Under the pieces are notes generated by a model, which did not search any database, had not been told where the DNA came from, and saw nothing but the letters and a program-made list of their open reading frames with translations. The translations under genes and the position numbers were made by a program. Of a DNA stretch of 64,000 bases, positions 8,141-16,558 are shown piece after piece. Origin of the DNA: Cerasicoccus arenae (lineage in GTDB: Bacteria > Verrucomicrobiota > Verrucomicrobiia > Opitutales > Cerasicoccaceae); the NCBI RefSeq assembly GCF_014651635.1, contig NZ_BMXG01000011.1, forward strand, positions 80,420-144,419, in the 5' to 3' direction. The first letter of the stretch is position 1. Every line of letters starts with the position of its first letter.

Positions 8141-9457
8141 ATGAGAAATAACTTATTACCCTGGGTGTTTTTTCGGCGATTGATAGCTTTGTTGGTATTC
8201 TCTGCTCTGTTCCTCGCTGGTGAGCTCGTTGCTGCAAGCAGCGTGCAAATCAAAGAAACGGGACCACAGAAATTTGAGCTGCTGGTCGATGGTAAACCTT
8301 TTTTCGCTAATGGTGTTGGCGGTTATAACAATCTACCAATGCTTAAAGAGATGGGAGGCAACTGCTTTCGCACTTGGGGCATTGAATCGCTTGAGGAGCG
8401 TATTGATGGCAAACCTCTCTTGGATTATGCTCATGATTTGGGGCTTAAGGTGGTCGTTGGAATTTGGATTGGCCACGAGCGGCATGGTTTTGACTACATG
8501 GATCAGGCTCAATTACGTAAGCAGCGCAGGGATGTCGAGGGTGCCGTGCGCAAATACAAAAACCATCCCGCGATTCTCATGTGGGGACTTGGTAACGAAA
8601 TGGAAGGCCCAGCCTCGGGTGGTAGTGAAATTCGTATTTGGGAAGAGTTGAACCATCTAGCTAAGCTTGTTAAAAAAGAAGATCCCAGTCATCCAGTAAT
8701 GACTGTCATCGCGGGCATCGGTGGAGAGAAGGTGAAGAATATTATTAAGCATTACCCTGAAATCGACGTATTGGGCGTCAACGCCTACGCTAGTGCTCCA
8801 GGCGTAGGCGGTGGTCTTGTGGAACAGGGTTGGAAGAAGCCGTTTATGCTGACCGAATTTGGGCCCAGCGGTCATTGGGAAGTTGGTCATACCTCATGGG
8901 GTGCACCGATTGAGCCCACTAGCCGAGAGAAGGCGGCGTCATATTTCGCAACGCAGAAACGCGTGATTGAGGACGGGCAGGGGATGTGTTTGGGCACTTT
9001 TGCTTTCCTCTGGAGCCACAAGCAGGAAACTACGTCTACATGGTATGGAATGTTTCTACCAACCGGTGAAAAACTCGGTACAGTTGACGCAATGGGCTAC
9101 GCTTGGAGCGGAGAGTTTCCTGCCAATCGGAGCCCTAAATTAATTTCGCTGTCCTCGTCGGCTGATCAAAAGAAAGTAAAGCGAGATAGTTTACAGAAGG
9201 CGCATGTTAAAGTGAAGGACGCTGAAGGAGATCCACTTGAGATCGACTGGGTAGTTACTGCTGAGAGCACCGATCGTCAAGTTGGTGGTGACAAAGAGTC
9301 TGTGCCGCCCTCGTATCCGAGTCTAATCGTTAGCAATGGTGACGAAAGCCTTGAATTTTACGCCCCCTCGAAATCGGGTGCCTATCGACTTTTTGTCTAT
9401 ATCCGCGATAACGCGGGTGGCGCAGCTACAGCGAATTTCCCATTCTACGTCGAGTAA
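8141..9457 (+). CDS. Secreted clan GH-A glycosidase with C-terminal Ig-like domain (GH158- or GH2/GH5-like beta-glucanase)
   Basis: The protein has 438 residues from the ATG at 8141, which directly precedes a signal-anchor (FFRRLIALLVFSALFLAGELVAA); in-frame starts back to 8066 exist. A TIM barrel follows: FELLVDGKPFFANGVGG, HPAILMWGLGNEMEG with the presumed acid/base Glu at codon 8594-8596, and FMLTEFGPSG with the presumed nucleophile at 8855-8857. The last 90 residues look like an Ig-like beta-sandwich. Family knowledge: GH158 laminarinases have this barrel plus Ig layout and similar length. It heads a plus-strand operon with a phosphorylase, symporter and GH30, so endo-cleavage of a beta-1,3-glucan outside the cytoplasm is the likely role. 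Confidence 0.65.
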   Translation: MRNNLLPWVFFRRLIALLVFSALFLAGELVAASSVQIKETGPQKFELLVDGKPFFANGVGGYNNLPMLKEMGGNCFRTWGIESLEERIDGKPLLDYAHDLGLKVVVGIWIGHERHGFDYMDQAQLRKQRRDVEGAVRKYKNHPAILMWGLGNEMEGPASGGSEIRIWEELNHLAKLVKKEDPSHPVMTVIAGIGGEKVKNIIKHYPEIDVLGVNAYASAPGVGGGLVEQGWKKPFMLTEFGPSGHWEVGHTSWGAPIEPTSREKAASYFATQKRVIEDGQGMCLGTFAFLWSHKQETTSTWYGMFLPTGEKLGTVDAMGYAWSGEFPANRSPKLISLSSSADQKKVKRDSLQKAHVKVKDAEGDPLEIDWVVTAESTDRQVGGDKESVPPSYPSLIVSNGDESLEFYAPSKSGAYRLFVYIRDNAGGAATANFPFYVE

Positions 9458-9483
9458 AATTACGTAAGAAATCTGATTAGGCT

Positions 9484-12400
9484 ATGATTAGTGATAGTAT
9501 TTCCGGCACCGAAATTCGGAGTGAAAAACAAAGTTGGCATGCTGATGCTGACGAGTCTAGTACCGTAATGGTGAATGACGAACGCTTTATCGCTATTGAA
9601 AGAGCAGAGCTAATGGCGTCATTTTTCCTGACAATGGTTAGCGCGACGAATCACTGGTTTTTCGTCAGCAGCCAGGGCGCATTGACGGCGGGTCGTGGGT
9701 CTCCTGATACAGCACTGTTTCCCTACTATACAGTCGACAAGATTATGGACAACTGGAATGTGACCGGCCCGCAGACAGTCATCCAGGCGGGCAGTTCTCG
9801 TTGGGAACCTTTTAAGCCCTATTCCGAACGGCATTTTGATATTCAGCGTCGATTGTTAAAAAGCATCAATAGTGATTCCATCATTTTTGAAGAGACCAAT
9901 CTGAGCTTGCAACTACGTTTCACCTATCGCTGGCGGACGTCAGAGCGTTTTGGCTTTATTCGCACCGTGATGCTGCAAAATTTATCGGAGAAGCAGCAGG
10001 CGCTTGATGTGGTAGATGGTTTGGAGAATTTTCTGCCTGCTGGTCTCGACCAGCGTACGCAGAACGTATATAGTTGCCTTGGTGATGCATATAAGCAGAC
10101 CGAAATCGATGCTGGATGTGGGTTGTTGGTTCACCGGATGGCATCGGGGCTAACGGATGAAGCTGTGCCGATGGAGGTGTTGCTGGCGACCACAGTTTGG
10201 TCTCATGGCTGGCCTCAAAGCAGAGTGCTTGGGCAGCGCAGCTCGGCCATGGCATTTTTAGATGGACTGGGTTTGAGTGAGACGGATCGAATACGCGCCG
10301 CTCGCGGTGCGTATTACAACGCTGGTCGTATTATACTACAACCCCGTGCGAAGAAGGAATGGGGACAGGTGGCAGAGATTCTCCAGACTCAGTCCAATGT
10401 CGCCTTGTTGAGCAATCAGCTAACAGAGCCAGATAAGCTCTGGGAAGCTGTTTGTGCCGATATGGACAATGGAAGTGAAAGGCTTGAAGGACTGCTTGCG
10501 TCATCGGATGGCTGTCAGTTAACAGCAGATACCCCTTATTGCGCCCATCACCGATCTAATGTCCTTTTCAATATTATGCGCGGTGGTGTATTTGCTGATA
10601 ATTACTCTATCGACCGCGAGCTTTTGATTAATTCGATCCGCGTGTTCAAGAAGAATTTGAGAATTGAGGAGGAAAAATGGCTAAATTCACTGCCCGATAA
10701 GATTGGCTATCCGGAATTAATTGTGAAGGCGCGTCAACAAGACAGTGAAGATATTGTTCGACTTTGCCGAGAGCACTTGCCGTTGGTTTTCAGTCGACGC
10801 CATGGGGATCCGAGTAGACCTTGGAACCGATTCAATATTAAGACCAAAGATTTTCAAGGGCGTGATCTTGTTGGGTTTGAAGGCAATTGGCGGGACATTT
10901 TTCAAAATTGGGAAGCACTTTCCTATAGTTTTCCGCGCTTTAACGATGCATTTCTAAACAAGTTTTTAAACGCGTCTACGGCAGACGGCTATAATCCTTA
11001 CCGTATCACGTCACGCGGGGTGGATTGGGAAAAGCCAGACCCAAATGACCCCTGGGCGTCTATTGGCTATTGGGGGGATCATCAGATTATATATTTGCTC
11101 AAGTTTTTGGAGTTTTCCGAGCATTTCAATCCCAACGGATTTCGCTCGATGTTGCACGAAATGAGTTTTGTTTTTGCTGATGTGCCTTATGAAGTAAAAT
11201 CGTTCACTGAGCTCGTAAAGGATCCAAAGCAGTCAATTCGGTTTAACAAAGAGCATGATCGCCTAATTAATGATCGGGTGACTGAATATGGAGCCGATGG
11301 AAAGCTGTTGCACGATGTTACCGGCGCTTTGCATCGAGTTAGCTTGATGGAGAAGCTGCTCATACCGGCGCTGGTTAAGCTCAGTAATTTTTGTCCAGGT
11401 GGTGGAATCTGGATGAATACGCAACGCCCAGAGTGGAACGATGCGAACAATGCATTAGCAGGGTGGGGCTTGTCGATGGTCACCACTTCTTACCTATACC
11501 GATATCTATGCTTTCTTCAGAGCTTGGTGGTGGATGAGGATATTTCTTTCCAGTGTAGTGAGTCGGTGCTTGAGCTCCTATCTGCGCAGCAACGGATTTT
11601 TAAAGCATCGCCTGAGTTAAGCTGTTTGTGCCGCCATGAGTGCTATAATTTATTCAGTCAATTGGGACTGTCTGGTGAGCAATATCGTGAACGTGTTTAC
11701 GCTAAAAAATTTGGATCACAAAGTAAAATAAGAGCCACTGAAATTTCAGAGTGGATTAAGTCGGCTCTTGAACATGTCAAGTCGACGATTGTCTCCAGTC
11801 AACGCTCAGATGGTCTCTTTCATTCATATAACACACTGTGCATAGATGCAGAATCCAAGTCTGCTAGAGTTAAACATTTGGGGGAGATGCTGGAAGGCCA
11901 AGTCGCCGTGTTGAGCTCGGGTATTTTGTCTCCGCTTGAATCGATAGCTGTTCTTGAAGCGCTTCGGTCCAGCCAATTGTATTGTCCTCAGAGAAATAGC
12001 TATGTGCTATATCCAGACAAAGAGTTGCCTGCGTTTCTTGAGATGGGACGAGTTCCTATGGTGACAGCGAAAGCGGTTCCGCTTTTGGCTAGATTGCTGG
12101 AGCAGGGGGACACATCGTTGATCGAGTATTCGCCTAGTGAGGGCTGCTGTCGATTTAACGCTAACCTAGCGAATCGTTTTGAATTAGATAAAGTCCTTGA
12201 TGGTTTTGAATCGAACAGTGAGTTGGTTGATCTCATCGCTAAGGATCGTGGTTCTATCCATCAAATATATGAGGCCACTTTCAACCATCAGAGCTTCACT
12301 GGTCGCAGTGGCTCGATGTTTGCTTATGAAGGGCTGGGGAGCATATATTGGCACATGGTTTCGAAGCTGATGCTTGCTGTCGCAGAAATCGCGCTGCAGG

Positions 12401-12951
12401 CAGCAGAATCTGACGACGCCAGCTACCTCAAGCTAAGAACCCACTATTATACGGTTCAAGATGGACTAGGTTTCCGCAAGACATCTGAGGAGTATGGAGC
12501 CTTTCCTCCTGACGCCTACTCGCATACACCTGCTCATGCTGGCGCGCAGCAACCGGGTTTGACTGGCATGGTGAAGGAGGGTATTTTAGCCCGGTTCGCT
12601 GAATTGGGGGTGAGTTTTGTTCGTAGCAGAATTCGTTTTAAGCCACGTCTACTGCGTGATCAGGAGTTTCTACAAGAGGATACATGCTGTCGAATTCTTA
12701 GTAAAGATGGCACGTCACGCGAATTGAATGTTCCTGAGCGCGGGCTTCTATTTACGTTAGCGCAAACGCCAATAATATACCAGTTATCCGATAGGGATAC
12801 TACGCAGATCCAAGTCTATGATGCTCATGGAACAGTGACCATAATTGACGATGATAAACTGCCGAGTAATATAACTGCTGAGATAATCGATCGAATGGGG
12901 AGCATCGACCATCTCGTCGTCAGACTATCTGCATCGAATGATTTACGATGA
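9484..12951 (+). CDS. Large GH94-clan glycoside phosphorylase, GH149-like (beta-1,3-oligoglucan phosphorylase candidate)
   Basis: The protein has 1155 residues, no signal peptide, so cytoplasmic. An N-terminal beta-sandwich (GALTAGRGSPDTALFPYYT, around residues 75-93) is followed by a long helical part with PEWNDANNALAGWG. The Asp at codon 11440-11442 (residue 653) sits where GH94-type phosphorylases and GH-L/Q enzymes carry their catalytic acid. The length of about 1150 fits GH149 (founding members from Euglena and a bacterial relative, about 1100-1200 residues) better than GH94 (about 800). It would cleave imported beta-1,3-glucan oligomers with phosphate to glucose 1-phosphate. It overlaps the downstream symporter start by 4 bp (ATGA). 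Assignment to GH149 is from memory of family features; GH161 or a new relative is possible. Confidence 0.55.
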   Translation: MISDSISGTEIRSEKQSWHADADESSTVMVNDERFIAIERAELMASFFLTMVSATNHWFFVSSQGALTAGRGSPDTALFPYYTVDKIMDNWNVTGPQTVIQAGSSRWEPFKPYSERHFDIQRRLLKSINSDSIIFEETNLSLQLRFTYRWRTSERFGFIRTVMLQNLSEKQQALDVVDGLENFLPAGLDQRTQNVYSCLGDAYKQTEIDAGCGLLVHRMASGLTDEAVPMEVLLATTVWSHGWPQSRVLGQRSSAMAFLDGLGLSETDRIRAARGAYYNAGRIILQPRAKKEWGQVAEILQTQSNVALLSNQLTEPDKLWEAVCADMDNGSERLEGLLASSDGCQLTADTPYCAHHRSNVLFNIMRGGVFADNYSIDRELLINSIRVFKKNLRIEEEKWLNSLPDKIGYPELIVKARQQDSEDIVRLCREHLPLVFSRRHGDPSRPWNRFNIKTKDFQGRDLVGFEGNWRDIFQNWEALSYSFPRFNDAFLNKFLNASTADGYNPYRITSRGVDWEKPDPNDPWASIGYWGDHQIIYLLKFLEFSEHFNPNGFRSMLHEMSFVFADVPYEVKSFTELVKDPKQSIRFNKEHDRLINDRVTEYGADGKLLHDVTGALHRVSLMEKLLIPALVKLSNFCPGGGIWMNTQRPEWNDANNALAGWGLSMVTTSYLYRYLCFLQSLVVDEDISFQCSESVLELLSAQQRIFKASPELSCLCRHECYNLFSQLGLSGEQYRERVYAKKFGSQSKIRATEISEWIKSALEHVKSTIVSSQRSDGLFHSYNTLCIDAESKSARVKHLGEMLEGQVAVLSSGILSPLESIAVLEALRSSQLYCPQRNSYVLYPDKELPAFLEMGRVPMVTAKAVPLLARLLEQGDTSLIEYSPSEGCCRFNANLANRFELDKVLDGFESNSELVDLIAKDRGSIHQIYEATFNHQSFTGRSGSMFAYEGLGSIYWHMVSKLMLAVAEIALQAAESDDASYLKLRTHYYTVQDGLGFRKTSEEYGAFPPDAYSHTPAHAGAQQPGLTGMVKEGILARFAELGVSFVRSRIRFKPRLLRDQEFLQEDTCCRILSKDGTSRELNVPERGLLFTLAQTPIIYQLSDRDTTQIQVYDAHGTVTIIDDDKLPSNITAEIIDRMGSIDHLVVRLSASNDLR

Positions 12952-14330
12952 GTGATAGCGAAAAACTAGCATTTCGGGAAAAAGTTGGTTATGGTTTCGG
13001 TGATACTGCATCGAACATCTATTTCCAGTTCGTGAACATTTTCCTCCTGTATTATTATACAGATGTTTTTGGCCTCGCTCCAACGTCTGCTGGTATTCTG
13101 TTTGTGGCGGCGCGTTTCTGGGATGCGATCAACGACCCACTCATGGGCGTAGTCGCGGACCGAACCAACACCCGTTGGGGGAAATACCGGCCTTATCTTT
13201 TATGGATGGCAGTGCCGTTTGGACTCATAGGTTATCTATGCTTTGCTAACCCGAATTTCAGTGAAACTGGAAAACTCATTTATGCATACGCAACCTATAT
13301 TGGGCTGATGATGGTCTACACCGCGATCAATGTCCCATACTCGGCATTGATGGGCGTGATGACGCCAAGCTCTAAGGAGCGCACCAAGTTGGCGACTTAT
13401 CGTTTTGTTGGTGCATTTTCAGGCACACTATTGATATCGCTGGCGGTGCGTCCGTTGGTGCGTGAGTTGGGTGGTGGTGATGAGGCGCTTGGCTTCAAAT
13501 TAACAATGGGACTATTGTCCATTGTAGCTGTTGCTCTTTTTCTTTTTACGTTTGCCTGGACCAAAGAGCGTGTGAAGCCACAGTGTAATGAAAATACCAG
13601 TATCAAGCAGGATATTGTGTTTCTATTTCAAAATCGCCCTTGGATTATTATGGTCATTGCGGCTATTCTTACACTGTCCAATGTTGCGGTGCGCGGCGCT
13701 GTTACGGCTCACTTTCTAAAATACTACGTTGGTGACGACGGTCAGTCAGTGTTTTGGTTCTTAGATAAGACATCGCTGATGCTGACTTCTGGCTCATTGG
13801 CTTTCATTATCGGGATATTCTTTACCAGTTGGTTCAGTAAGACCTTCGGAAAGCGCAATTCGCTGATGGCGTTAACACTGTTAAATGGTGCGACTTTATT
13901 GGTGTTCTATTTCATTCCACCGGATGCGTTCTATCTCATGCTTACCGTGAATGCGCTGGGAAGTTTACTTGCTGGGCCGACGCCGGTATTGGTTTGGGCG
14001 ATCTACACTGATGTTGCTGACTACGGTGAATGGCGCTTTGGTCGTCGTGCAACCGGGTTGGTGTTTTCTGCCGCGATGTTCGCCCAGAAGATGGGTCTCG
14101 CTATTGGCGGTGGCTTATCCGGTTGGCTGTTAGGCTACTTCGGCTATGTCGCCAACCAGCAACAGACACCAGAGACTATTAATGGCATTCGATTGCTCTT
14201 TTCGGTGTTGCCTGGTGTGCTAGCCATCGCCAATGGCATAATACTTATTTGGTACCCCCTTTCGGACGACGACGTTTCAAGCATCGAAGCCGAACTGAAA
14301 GTCCGCCGTGAACTTAGTAACCCTGCATAA
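12948..14330 (+). CDS. GPH-family sugar:cation symporter
   Basis: The protein has 460 residues and about 12 membrane segments. Typical glycoside-pentoside-hexuronide features are present: KVGYGFGDTASNIYFQFV at the start, WDAINDPLMGVVADRTNTRWGKYRPYLLW in loop 2-3, INVPYSALMGVMTPSSKERTKL, and ADYGEWRFGRRATGLVFS. It probably brings gluco-oligosaccharides across the inner membrane for the cytoplasmic phosphorylase, with whose gene it is translationally coupled (4-bp overlap). The substrate is inferred from context. Confidence 0.85.
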   Translation: MSDSEKLAFREKVGYGFGDTASNIYFQFVNIFLLYYYTDVFGLAPTSAGILFVAARFWDAINDPLMGVVADRTNTRWGKYRPYLLWMAVPFGLIGYLCFANPNFSETGKLIYAYATYIGLMMVYTAINVPYSALMGVMTPSSKERTKLATYRFVGAFSGTLLISLAVRPLVRELGGGDEALGFKLTMGLLSIVAVALFLFTFAWTKERVKPQCNENTSIKQDIVFLFQNRPWIIMVIAAILTLSNVAVRGAVTAHFLKYYVGDDGQSVFWFLDKTSLMLTSGSLAFIIGIFFTSWFSKTFGKRNSLMALTLLNGATLLVFYFIPPDAFYLMLTVNALGSLLAGPTPVLVWAIYTDVADYGEWRFGRRATGLVFSAAMFAQKMGLAIGGGLSGWLLGYFGYVANQQQTPETINGIRLLFSVLPGVLAIANGIILIWYPLSDDDVSSIEAELKVRRELSNPA

Positions 14331-14339
14331 GATTAAATT

Positions 14340-15839
14340 ATGATGAAAATGACCTCTCTCATGGCGTTATCGGCGTCAGTCTTAATTGGCCCTGCTAGCG
14401 CAGTTGCATCCTTCGAAATTTTCCAGACATCTCGTCAAGGCGATCGCTTGGACAAAGTAGATGCGGAGGCAACCGGCCCTTCTACCTACACACTGACGTT
14501 GAATCCTGAAAAAACCTATCAGACGCTGGTTGGTATCGGTGGCTCTTTTACGGAGTCTGGGGGCCAGGTTCTCAGCGAACTTTCCAAGACGAAGCGTGAG
14601 CTTGCGCTGCGAAGTTATTTCTCGCCAGCTGGCGCTCATTACACGCTCACGCGTACTCACATTGCAAGCAGTGACTTTTCTGTAACCAACTACACCTATG
14701 CGCCGGTTCCGGGAGACAACGAATTGGCGCATTTCTCAATCGATCCGGACCGCAAATATTTGTTGCCCATGATCAAGGAGGCGCAGGGAATTGCAGGCGC
14801 GGAATTTAGTATTCTCTCGTCGCCATGGACGCCACCGCCTTGGATGAAAACTAACAATGATTGGAATGGAGGTCATCTTAAGCGTGAGCATTATCAGACA
14901 TTCGCCGATTATATTGTTAAGTACATTAAGGCATATGAAGCTGAGGGAATCCCCATCTGGGGCATCACGCCGGCTAATGAACCACTGGGCAATGGTTCGA
15001 ATTGGGAGAGTGTTCATTTTTCTGCTCAGGAGATGAGTGAATACATTGGGGACTACCTTGGGCCCGTACTCGAAAAGCACGCGCCGGCCGTCAAAATATG
15101 GGCCTACGATCAAAACCGCGGCCATCACCTTGTCGAGTGGGCGGAGGCGATTCTGGGCAATTCGAAGTCGGCCAAGTATGTCGAAGGTATGGCGATCCAT
15201 TGGTACCAAAGTACAGTCGACATTGACGCAGAGTCGTTGGACAAAGTGCATGAGGAATTTCCGAACAAACAGATTTTGCATTCCGAAGGATGCATTGACG
15301 CCATAGGAGACGATGAAGAAATTGGTGTCTGGCTGGAAGACGATTGGTATTGGCGTGCTGAAGCGACTGATTGGGGCTACACTTGGGCTGCTGACGAAAA
15401 TAAGGTGCACCATCCCAAGTATCGTCCGTTTTACCGCTATGCTCGCGACTTGATTGGCGGCTTTAATCACCACCTTGTTGGCTGGGTTGATTGGAATATG
15501 TTTCTCAACACTCGTGGCGGCCCAAATCATGCGCGCAATTATTGTTTAGCCCCAATTCTGGTGGATAGTGGAAAGGATGAGTTCTACCGTACTCCCTTGT
15601 TCTATGCAGTGGCCCATTTCAGTCGCTACATGCGTCCCGGTGCCAAGCGCATTGATTTGACCGGCCATGACCAGTTTTTAATGGCGACTGCTTTCAAGAA
15701 TCCTGATGATTCAATTGCCGTTGCTGTGTTTAACACGTCTGAAGAGAGTATTAACTACGAGTTGAAAATGGGTGCTAGTCAAAAGTTGTGTTCGATCCCC
15801 GGTCAGGCGTTACAGACAGTTGTAATTAGCCACCCTTAA
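14340..15839 (+). CDS. Secreted GH30 family beta-glycosidase (beta-1,6-glucanase or glucosidase type)
   Basis: The protein has 499 residues with a signal peptide (about residues 1-23). GH30 hallmarks are LVGIGGSFTESG, FSILSSPWTPPPWMKTN, GITPANEPLG (acid/base Glu214) and ILHSEGC (nucleophile Glu316), with a terminal beta-sandwich. GH30_1 and GH30_3 members hydrolyse glucosyl or beta-1,6-glucan bonds. Beside a beta-1,3-active glucanase and phosphorylase this suggests removal of the beta-1,6 branches of laminarin. It starts 10 bp after the symporter stop and is the last gene of the operon. The gene runs convergently into the second prepilin cassette with only 26 bp between stops and no clear terminator. 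Confidence 0.85.
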   Translation: MMKMTSLMALSASVLIGPASAVASFEIFQTSRQGDRLDKVDAEATGPSTYTLTLNPEKTYQTLVGIGGSFTESGGQVLSELSKTKRELALRSYFSPAGAHYTLTRTHIASSDFSVTNYTYAPVPGDNELAHFSIDPDRKYLLPMIKEAQGIAGAEFSILSSPWTPPPWMKTNNDWNGGHLKREHYQTFADYIVKYIKAYEAEGIPIWGITPANEPLGNGSNWESVHFSAQEMSEYIGDYLGPVLEKHAPAVKIWAYDQNRGHHLVEWAEAILGNSKSAKYVEGMAIHWYQSTVDIDAESLDKVHEEFPNKQILHSEGCIDAIGDDEEIGVWLEDDWYWRAEATDWGYTWAADENKVHHPKYRPFYRYARDLIGGFNHHLVGWVDWNMFLNTRGGPNHARNYCLAPILVDSGKDEFYRTPLFYAVAHFSRYMRPGAKRIDLTGHDQFLMATAFKNPDDSIAVAVFNTSEESINYELKMGASQKLCSIPGQALQTVVISHP

Positions 15840-15865
15840 GAAGCGAATTTTGATTGCCCACATGT

Positions 15866-16552
15866 CTATTGCTGGTCTTCTGATTCACTTGGTGGAGGTC
15901 GATCGTAGAAGGATAGCATGTCGACGATGACCTTGTCCCGCCCAGGAACGGGGCGACCATCGCGTAGCAACAAGAGTACGCGTAGGCCGGGACGGAGGGC
16001 TATCGGGTTGCTGAAGATCAGTGACCATTTGTCATCCGTGTGGGCGGCCAGGCTGATGACCACCCGCTGACGCTCGGTGTCGAAATTGAGATGATGACTC
16101 TGACCTGGCGACAACTGAAAATCCTCCTCACTCAAGCGAAAGGCCAAGTCTACATTGGATAGATTGATCACGAACACAGTCTCCTCTGGTCGGCTTATCG
16201 AGGAATCGGGTAGACAGATGGCGGTGACATCTTCAGCTGGATTTCGATTCAGAATGACGAGCCCTTGCTCCAAATCAGTCGGAAGGGAAAGCCCTAGCAC
16301 TTTTTTTCGATGGAGCACTCCCTTTTCGTCAGGGACATCTCGGTAGAGGCTGAGCATGTTTTCTTCATCGTAATCATAGATGGATGAAAAGACATTTTCG
16401 TCGGCACGGATATACACTTTGTTTTTTCCGCTGACAATATACAGGTCGTCGTGGATACTACCATTTAGGCTGATGAAACGCAGGGAAAGCGCTAAACCAC
16501 AAAGTGGGGTGAAGAGGAGTACGGTGAAAATGAGGCGCCAAGCTAAGAACAT
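15866..16552 (-). CDS. Secreted protein of unknown function, partner of the second prepilin-headed protein
   Basis: The protein has 228 residues. It starts with a signal-type segment (LIFTVLLFTPLCGLALS) and continues with RFISLNG, then beta-rich sequence without catalytic motifs, and ends in a Pro/Ser/Glu tail (PPPSESEDQQ). It starts 6 bp after the stop of the 1122-aa gene. It has the same position and size class as the 218-aa protein at 1764-2420, and the two probably do the same job in parallel cassettes. Confidence 0.6.
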   Translation of the reverse strand: MFLAWRLIFTVLLFTPLCGLALSLRFISLNGSIHDDLYIVSGKNKVYIRADENVFSSIYDYDEENMLSLYRDVPDEKGVLHRKKVLGLSLPTDLEQGLVILNRNPAEDVTAICLPDSSISRPEETVFVINLSNVDLAFRLSEEDFQLSPGQSHHLNFDTERQRVVISLAAHTDDKWSLIFSNPIALRPGLRVLLLLRDGRPVPGRDKVIVDMLSFYDRPPPSESEDQQ

Positions 16553-16558
16553 AATTAT

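Noticed and set aside
14736..15530. Long minus-strand open frame opposite the GH30 gene (264 codons)
   Set aside because: GH30 motifs with both catalytic Glu lie on the plus strand; the antisense product is low-complexity and shows no start signal.
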